NCBI RefSeq assembly: GCF_036785885.1
Contig: NC_092322.1
Span: 14,096,466-14,160,465 of the forward strand
DNA: 64,000 nt
Source: Coffea arabica
Lineage: Eukaryota > Streptophyta > Magnoliopsida > Gentianales > Rubiaceae
Direction of reading: 5' to 3'
Shown: piece by piece, positions 61,589-64,000 of the stretch
Layout: the number at the start of each line of letters is the position of its first letter
How positions within the stretch are numbered: position 1 is the stretch's first letter
Position numbers and translations under genes: made by a program
Notes under the pieces: model-generated
What the model saw: only the letters and a program-made list of their open reading frames with translations
What the model was told of the DNA's origin: nothing
Databases searched by the model: none

Positions 61589-62962
61589 CTAAAAACACAT
61601 TATAAGAAATTTGATGAGGCACTAAACGAATGACTGAGTATACTTAGCATTTTTAGTTGTAAAAGATATTAAGAATCTGAGGACAGGAGAGTTAAAACTA
61701 TAGAATAAGATGAGAAACAGAGGGCGATAGAATTTCTGCAATTCCCTTGGAGTGATTCAACTTAACATAAATTCATAAAATAATTAAAGCCAAAGAATCC
61801 TTAGGCATGCACAAACTTAATGCTTAAGGAAACTAAACAATGACATAAGATAGATGCCAAGGAAATTGAGGAACCAAAGTTTACCTCAACTGCCTACTGT
61901 TTTATTTTAGCAAGATGACCCACAACTCACCTATTTCATCATTTACAGAACTACAAAAGTTAACTTCAGTGCAACAATTCAGGCAGAATACAATAGTAAT
62001 GCCAGTACATAGAGTCAACCTAAAATGCATCACGTGTATGCTTAATGAAAATCAAGAAAGGAAAAAAGTTGCACCAGTAGTAAGCATACAGGTTCTCCTG
62101 TTATGATGAAGAAAAAAAGACAAAGAACCCTGCTCCAAGAGTAAACCTGGCCAATTGAAAATATCAAAAGCACATACTTTGCCATAACAAATTGTCTACA
62201 AGGTCCAATAACTCTTTAGATGCCCATGAGAACTCATCAGGAGTTCATTACTCTACAAAACATTAATAAATTAAATTTCTATGTGCTACTTTAAAAATCA
62301 TGATGATAAATTGCATAGGAAGAGTTTTTTCGTTTCTCCTGACATTCTCCATCTGTTCTCCTACAGAGAGTTGAGCTAGCCAGGAAAGGCAACAAAAGGC
62401 AGATAGGCTACACACGTATTGTTCCTTCACATGCAAAGTTCAATGCAAAAACAACATTTGTTGCAGTACAATCTGATCAAAGTTTCATCCAATAATGTGG
62501 GTACAACAAAAATTAGTTAAACAATCATACGTGCTGCAATCACCAGTTTTAACTAGGTGACATCGTATGATCCATTTCATTGCTGATGTTATCCTCATAC
62601 AGATGAAATTCAGATCTGTTTCTACATCTGCTCGACTTGCAGAAGCAAAATTTTACAACATCTCCTTATTTGCCGATACCAACTAGGCTGAATAATTGAC
62701 CTAACCAGAATGTTCATAATTTTCAATCTTTAGTGAAGAATTTGACCACTTGACATTGATGATGCCACCAAGCAACCAGATGTCATCTATGTTGACCTTT
62801 ATGCTCAGACACCTTCGTTGTGGGCTCTCATACTAGCAGTCTTCACAATAAATTAATTATGCATATCTATCAATAAGGAGTTTTAAAGAGGGCTTGGATG
62901 ATTGTGAACAATACAACCCAACAAAGCTGATGATAAAAAGTTGTGCTTTTGATGCAGGAGTA

Positions 62963-63220
62963 TGTTAGAACAAAGATCTCGTTGAGTCTAGTTAGCCATT
63001 CTTTGTTGCCAATTCTTTTTTGTAGCTTTAGATATTCTTTTGTGTGGCCGGAGCACATGTGCTAGGCATGTGCCACAGTAAGGGTATTTTGATCTTTTGT
63101 CACTTTAGAGCAACAATATGTTCAGAGCCCTATAAGTATCCATTTTAGGTAATGCAGCCAGCAGTCTTTTATCTCAATTATAACATAAGATTTCTATCAG
63201 CTCTCTTGGGCTCTACAACA
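62963..63220 (+). mobile_element. possible solo LTR in UBP26-like intron
   Basis: The segment begins TGTTAGAACA and ends CTCTACAACA (TG...CA), about 258 bp. It has LTR-like features: AAGGGTATTTTGATCTTTTG, then a TATA-like CCCTATAAGTATCC, then GCAGCCAGCAGTC before the end. The 5-bp flanks (GAGTA and TCTAG) do not match, so boundaries or the call may be wrong. Confidence 0.45.
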
Positions 63221-64000
63221 TCTAGAAACTAACTTGCTTCCAATTTTTGTGCATTTCCTTCATCTATCTTCATCTATCCTAGCATTTTTGCGCTGTTAGC
63301 TAAAATCCCTTTTAGTTTTCTGCACCAGCTTTGTAAAAGGGCATGGAAGACTTACAACTAGCACTGTTCTTATTTATAACATGGTTGCAGCATACTAGTA
63401 ATAATCAAACTGAATATTAGGGTAGGTCCGTTGCATTTGTCCAATATCTTCTGGTATGACATTTTTCAAGAGGAATTGCCCTGATATAAAAAACAGTTCC
63501 AGCAAAATATGGGGACAGGCATTAGCCTAATAATGTCAGACGGGTCCATTATCTGTCATTTTCTTTCTTTAGACAAGCAAAAAACTCAGGGAGTAAGTAC
63601 ACCTAGCTCTAAGGTCATCAACAAAAGGAAATCCATGAAGTATTTTAGCCTCTAACCAATGTAAGACTGGCAAGAGAGAGAGTAGCAATCAGAACAGTGA
63701 ATAGAAATCTTTTGATAACACTTAGAGATTAGTTTCTCTATATAGCCAAACCATCTTTGTGTAACCTTGAGTCTAGCAAAATAATCAAAATAATTGGCTA
63801 TACCAAGTTCAATATTTAAGGGAGATACATCATTTTCATATAATATCAGGCAGGAAATGCAATATACAAGACACTGCTACTCATGTACAATAACTTAATA
63901 AAAAAAAAAAAAACAATAGACAGCAACCTGAAGACAACAGATTCTGAGTACATCAAAGGACAAGTGACAATATAGTTGATGTAACAATCAATCTTTACCT

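Overview
This window is AT-rich, intron-rich nuclear DNA from a flowering plant, almost certainly a eudicot. It carries GT-AG introns, plant-specific families (class III peroxidases, GT-2 trihelix factor, plastid fibrillin, plastid CPSase small chain, plant actin with a leader intron, UBP26-type deubiquitinase) and many small plant transposons. The species cannot be named from sequence alone. No bacterial-type operons, CRISPR arrays, rRNA genes or intact tRNA genes were seen.

Layout. 1-2.4 kb: no gene, old CTCGA-rich repeats. 2.5-8.8 kb (minus strand): two class III peroxidase genes in tandem with the same four-exon structure, separated by a decayed Copia-type LTR retroelement (4.8-6.6 kb). 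11.1-13.1 kb (minus): a two-domain GT-2-type trihelix transcription factor. 13.1-18.4 kb: intergenic, with two MITE-like elements. 18.4-20.9 kb (plus): BOLA2. 22.3-24.4 kb (plus): fibrillin 5 (FBN5/PAP7), seven exons. 27.8-29.3 kb (minus): splicing factor ISY1. 32.8-37.6 kb (plus): carbamoyl-phosphate synthase small subunit (CARA), ten exons, lying between two direct copies of a roughly 460-bp repeat. 38.4-38.9 kb (minus): a frameshifted RNase H-like retroelement fragment. 44.3-46.7 kb (minus): an ACT7-like actin with a 782-bp leader intron. 46.9-58 kb: gene-poor, dense in small transposons, including a 1.46-kb inverted-repeat element with an AT-rich core, a MULE-like element with a near-perfect 9-bp target duplication, an hAT-like CTCGA element, and two very short retroposons with 13- and 16-bp target duplications. 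58.1-64 kb (minus): the last three exons of a UBP26-like ubiquitin protease that runs off the right edge.

The genes are mostly independent housekeeping or regulatory genes: cell-wall/apoplastic peroxidases, a nuclear transcription factor, Fe-S/glutaredoxin partner BOLA2, plastoquinone-related FBN5, spliceosomal ISY1, plastid arginine/pyrimidine precursor CARA, cytoskeletal actin and a chromatin deubiquitinase. Their order is informative: as I recall, BOLA2, FBN5 and ACT7 are consecutive genes in Arabidopsis (At5g09830, At5g09820, At5g09810). Here BOLA2 and FBN5 are adjacent and actin lies 20 kb further on, with ISY1 and CARA between. I found no convincing undescribed biological system. The strongest unusual signals are transposon structures with readable insertion histories and the duplicated segments around FBN5 and CARA.
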